DNA of 64,000 nucleotides from Sphingopyxis sp. Root154 (GTDB taxonomy: Bacteria > Pseudomonadota > Alphaproteobacteria > Sphingomonadales > Sphingomonadaceae): positions 38,617 to 102,616 of the forward strand of contig NZ_LMGI01000003.1 in NCBI RefSeq assembly GCF_001427105.1, written 5' to 3'. How positions within the stretch are numbered: position 1 is the stretch's first letter; each line of letters opens with the position of its first letter. Below, in pieces: positions 63,164 through 64,000 of this stretch. The position numbers and the translations under genes are program-made. Below the pieces are notes generated by a model. The model searched no databases and had not been told where the DNA came from. It saw nothing but the letters and a program-made list of their open reading frames with translations.

Positions 63164-64000
63164 ATGGCGACCAAGGCGAAGTCGGTGGGCAAGGCCCTCG
63201 AAGCAACCGCAAGCAAGCGAATCCGTAAGCTGTTCGGCAACATCCACGAAGCGGTGGAGATGCCCAACCTCATCGAGGTGCAGCGCGAATCCTATGAGCA
63301 ATTCCTGCGGTCCGACCCCTCAGTCGGCTATGTTTCGGGCCTCGAAAAGACGCTGCGCAGCGTTTTTCCGATCCGCGATTTCGCCGGCACCGCCGAGCTC
63401 GACTTCGTTCACTATGAACTTGAAGCGCCGAAGTATGACGTCGAGGAATGCCGTCAGCGCGGCATCACCTATGCGGCGCCGATGAAGGTCACGCTGCGCC
63501 TGATCGTCTTTGAAGTCGACAGCGAAACCGACACCCGTTCGGTCCTCGATATCAAGGAGCAGGACGTTTACATGGGCGACATGCCGCTCATGACCGAGAA
63601 CGGCACCTTCTTCGTCAATGGCACCGAGCGCGTTATCGTGTCGCAGATGCACCGTTCGCCGGGTGTGCTCTTCGACCATGACCGCGGCAAGACCCACTCG
63701 TCGGGCAAGTTCCTGTTCGCCGCGCGCGTGATCCCGTATCGCGGTTCGTGGCTCGACTTCGAATTCGACGCCAAGGACATCGTCAACGTCCGCATCGACC
63801 GCAAGCGCAAGCTGCCGGTCACCAGCCTGCTGTATGCGCTGGGCATGTCGGGCGAGGAAATCCTCAACCACTTCTATGACCGCCTCGTCTTCGAGCGCGC
63901 CGAGAATGGCTGGCGCGTGCCCTTCATGGTTGAAAACTGGCGCGGTGCGAAGCCCGCGTTCGATGTCGTCGACGCCAAGACCGGCGAAGTCGTCTTCGCC
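63164..64000 (+). CDS. rpoB: DNA-directed RNA polymerase subunit beta, N-terminal part (continues past window)
   Basis: 279 codons from ATG 63164, open to base 64000. RpoB motifs: [18 protein letters not shown] near the start, [19 protein letters not shown], and [54 protein letters not shown]. The rifampicin-binding region lies beyond the window. It has its own promoter because rplL is terminated far upstream. Confidence 0.97.
   Translation, partial: MATKAKSVGKALEATASKRIRKLFGNIHEAVEMPNLIEVQRESYEQFLRSDPSVGYVSGLEKTLRSVFPIRDFAGTAELDFVHYELEAPKYDVEECRQRGITYAAPMKVTLRLIVFEVDSETDTRSVLDIKEQDVYMGDMPLMTENGTFFVNGTERVIVSQMHRSPGVLFDHDRGKTHSSGKFLFAARVIPYRGSWLDFEFDAKDIVNVRIDRKRKLPVTSLLYALGMSGEEILNHFYDRLVFERAENGWRVPFMVENWRGAKPAFDVVDAKTGEVVFA

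Overview
The window is a 64 kb chromosomal segment of a GC-rich alphaproteobacterium. Several TonB-dependent receptors of the sphingomonad catabolic type, a DctBD/DctA set, a carotenoid-cleavage-type oxygenase with its own TetR, and the run secE-nusG, rplK-rplA, rplJ-rplL, rpoB all fit Sphingomonadales (Sphingopyxis/Sphingomonas-like). The taxon is inferred from gene content, not from a search. I see no rRNA, tRNA, CRISPR array, insertion sequence or prophage. Most genes are tightly packed, with many 4-nt ATGA/GTGA overlaps.

Region 1 (1-18988) looks like a scavenging locus for D-glutamate, dipeptides or muropeptides. It holds a partial serine hydrolase, an enolase-superfamily N-acetyl-D-Glu racemase/dipeptide epimerase (DgcA-like), two membrane dipeptidases (one with a damaged metal site), a TonB receptor, a DUF1611 protein (DgcN-like), a YkvI-like transporter and a second serine hydrolase. 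These are followed by a DctB/DctD two-component pair, a DctA-type dicarboxylate/glutamate symporter, a second TonB receptor and an SGNH hydrolase. Inferred flow: outer-membrane uptake, periplasmic peptide cleavage, inner-membrane import, then D-Glu to N-acetyl-D-Glu to N-acetyl-L-Glu. The DctD-like regulator has lost the sigma-54 contact motif GAFTGA, and the symporter promoter looks sigma-70-like with three phased repeats.

Region 2 (19114-26768) holds mixed cell-envelope and housekeeping genes: a hydrolase-OsmC fusion, a small anchored protein with a DUF421 protein, a patatin-like lipase with inserted membrane helices, a bifunctional PBP1-type peptidoglycan synthase and an AlkD/HEAT-type protein.

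Region 3 (26956-35537) is a catabolic island for an unknown ester: TonB receptor, MFS carrier, type-B carboxylesterase, acyl-CoA ligase, TetR and SDR. Operator-like palindromes sharing GAGAGTGAA lie before both the receptor and the SDR. Region 4 (35556-42021) is an RND tripartite efflux operon with a divergent TetR and a perfect palindrome in the shared promoter.

Region 5 (42107-64000) carries the secE/nusG/ribosomal-protein/rpoB series, interrupted by tesB, by a roughly 6.8 kb block (VOC-ccmB-ccmA-metallopeptidase, pterin dehydratase, amino-acid permease, zinc-ribbon protein, XRE/DUF2975 pair, YqjI-like PadR with DUF2218, GNAT) and by an 8.3 kb block (Ala/Pro-rich membrane protein, ATP-grasp plus nucleotidyltransferase, carotenoid oxygenase/TetR, MASE1-PAS-GGDEF, DUF4197). 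rpoB runs off the right edge. The only gene-free stretch longer than 300 bases is 53473-53841, which holds the rplJ promoter and leader.
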